Positions 62,340 to 64,000 of a stretch of DNA of 64,000 nt are shown piece after piece (position 1 is the stretch's first letter; every line of letters starts with the position of its first letter). The position numbers and the translations under genes are program-made. The notes beneath the pieces were generated by a model, which was not told the origin of the DNA, made no database searches, and worked only from the letters and a program-made list of their open reading frames with translations. This DNA is from Syngnathus acus (lineage: Eukaryota; Chordata; Actinopteri; Syngnathiformes; Syngnathidae), in assembly GCF_901709675.1 (NCBI RefSeq), contig NC_051105.1:4457104-4521103 (forward strand), given 5' to 3'.

Positions 62340-62640
62340 GGCTTCCATCAGACGGTCGGCACGCGAACACTAAAAAGGCCGGCTAAGGCGCGCGATCCCC
62401 CGGGAAAGGCGGCCCGCCAGCAGCGCGCAGGCTCCATCCAGCGACTTCTCTCTCCTTTAACAGCGCCTCGCTGCTGTCTAATGACGCGCTTGGATGTCTC
62501 TCCATTTATCAGACAGTACACACACGCGCGCGCACATGCACGACAACAGCGCTTTTTTTTCCTCCTGCTGTTTATAAACCCTCTCAAAGGCACGCCAGCT
62601 TGTCGCCGTCACGTCAGAAGCAAAGACCCAATAAAAAAGG
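62340..62640 (-). promoter_or_regulatory. shox: CG-rich segment, candidate distal shox promoter and non-coding first exon
   Basis: The segment is much richer in CpG than its flanks (AAGGCGCGCGATCCCCCGGG, CAGCAGCGCGCAGG, ACACACGCGCGCGCAC). On the minus strand a CRE-like TGACGTGA (62609-62616) is followed about 30 bases downstream by GTTTATAAAC (62570-62579), which could serve as a TATA element directing transcription towards shox. Human SHOX has a distal promoter with a non-coding exon in this relative position. No splice donor could be fixed. Confidence 0.35.
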
Positions 62641-62827
62641 CGTTTCCTAATCATTAAAATAAACGTTCACGGTGTTAAGTAAGATGAGTTTTAATTCATA
62701 ATATAATGTATTTATATTTTTTAGATTTAAAAACATGCATATAAATTCTAATGCCGTACTCTATAATTCAATCAACCAAGGCCTGCAGCCAGTGCACGTT
62801 TGACTGAACTGTTCTTACACCCTTAAG

Positions 62828-62995
62828 AATGCTGGGTAACCGACCCAGGAAGTTGGGTCAATTTGAAGAAAAAAAAAAAATATTGGGTTATTTTGTAAAA
62901 TATATAGATTGTTTTGTGCAAGACAACTCAACTTTCTGGGTCCGTCCAATGTTTAACCCAAATAGGGTTGTTTTTAACCCAACATTTATATGTTT
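62828..62995. repeat. Fish AACCCAA/TTGGGTT repeat, copy 2
   Basis: Begins near AATGCTGGGTAACCGACCCA and continues GTTGGGTCAATTTG, ATTGGGTTATTTTG, TTTAACCCAAATAGGGTTG, TTTTTAACCCAACATTTAT. It shares the word set of copy 1, with a 12-base A run inside. The ends are not precisely defined. Confidence 0.6.
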
Positions 62996-64000
62996 TATAT
63001 GTAAATATTCATTCACCCATGACAGGTTGCTTTGATGATGCACGCCCTATATAATAATATTATTATTATTTACTCATTCGTTATAATTGCTCCCTCTTAA
63101 TGCACAATATGACGATATGGTATTTACGTATAATTAAATATAAAATCATACTTTATTCATCACATGGCATTAATGTAACGGTCTGATTTTTTGTCTTCAT
63201 ATAATATCAATTTTACAAATTCATAGTGAATTATTATCTCGAGAATTGTTTAGAATAATGGAGGCAGCCAATAATATCAACATAGACACTGCAAAACTCA
63301 ATGTTACCATTTATCAACCTTTTTGTAGTGTAAAAGCACTCAGCAAAAAGATATATACTATAATTCTTTAGCCAGTTAGTCTCGGTGATGAGCTGACTAG
63401 TCTTGTCATCTCCTCATCCTCCATTTACTCATCTGTAGAAGAGCTGAGGAATCCCTCGTTGTACCAGCATGTGACGGCTTCTTAATGTTCTCCAAGCGTC
63501 ACGCACTCTTCAATGAGTGTGCTCAAGAGAAATAGAAAGACAGAGAGAGAGACTGGAACTCAGGGGTGGACACCCTATGGCACATGCGCATTTGTATCGT
63601 CCGTGAGAAGGTTTAAACCAGCCTGTGGTTCAGTTGGAAAAAACTACCTATATGGATGAGCTCAAATAAATTAGCAATATTACAATAATTAGAAACATTC
63701 AGAAGTCGCCACTCTAAGTCACATGAATTAGCAGCACATACAAATAGGGCATACAACCAATACTCATGGGCATATATTCTCTTTGCTTTGCTGGAATAAT
63801 GTCTTTTACTAGAGTTTAGTTGACGATCTCGGCTTCTTCTTCTTCCTCATTCAAACTTCTCTGCATACTGTAAAAACTCATTTAAAAAAAATGAAATGAC
63901 CTCTTAAAAATTGGCAACATACTGTATTTGGGCGGAAACGATGAACCGTGATATAGTGAGGGAACACTAAAAAAAATCAGCGTGCGTGCGGATTAGTATT
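62996..64000. other. Upstream intergenic DNA
   Basis: AT-rich with no gene seen. At 63950-63971, ACCGTGATATAGTGAGGGAA resembles the end of a common fish element (GCGATATAGCGAGGGA), suggesting a truncated or boundary-crossing copy. The next gene upstream of shox is outside the window. Confidence 0.42.

Overview
The window reads as nuclear DNA of a teleost fish. It is AT-rich and carries long CA and CT microsatellites, hAT and Tc1/mariner-type miniature elements, an L2/CR1-type LINE tail, and several short repeat families that I recognise from many fish genomes. I cannot name the species.

One protein-coding gene can be supported: shox, the short stature homeobox transcription factor. It lies on the minus strand between 61052 and 53151. 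Five coding exons join without any frame conflict into a 282-residue protein with a complete Q50 paired-like homeodomain, a proline-rich segment, an alanine-rich stretch and a C-terminal OAR motif. The exon-4 sequence and the exon-5 ending identify it as shox rather than shox2.

Upstream of the start codon there is a minus-strand TATA box (61291-61299) with a CACCC box behind it. A CA repeat of about 46 units sits some 30 bp further upstream. The implied leader of about 210 bases has no upstream AUG. About 1.3 kb further out, a CG-rich segment (62340-62640) with a CRE-like site and a second TATA-like sequence may be a distal promoter and non-coding first exon.

Positions 1 to about 52277, downstream of shox, hold no gene I can support. 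The region is a gene desert with mobile-element relics: a 314-bp hAT element with a perfect 8-bp target duplication, two more hAT-like elements, two palindromic MITEs of one family, a Tc1/mariner-like MITE with TA duplication, a LINE 3' end, a reverse-transcriptase remnant, and simple and degenerate tandem repeats. Between them lie repeat-free stretches rich in ATTA-type homeodomain sites and retained CpG. These are candidate conserved regulatory elements. This layout is expected for a developmental regulator controlled by distant enhancers, as SHOX is in human.

I found no CRISPR array, operon, phage, tRNA or rRNA gene, and no clear sign of a new biological system. The most useful leads are the regulatory layout around shox, the long CA repeat beside its TATA box, and the candidate enhancers.
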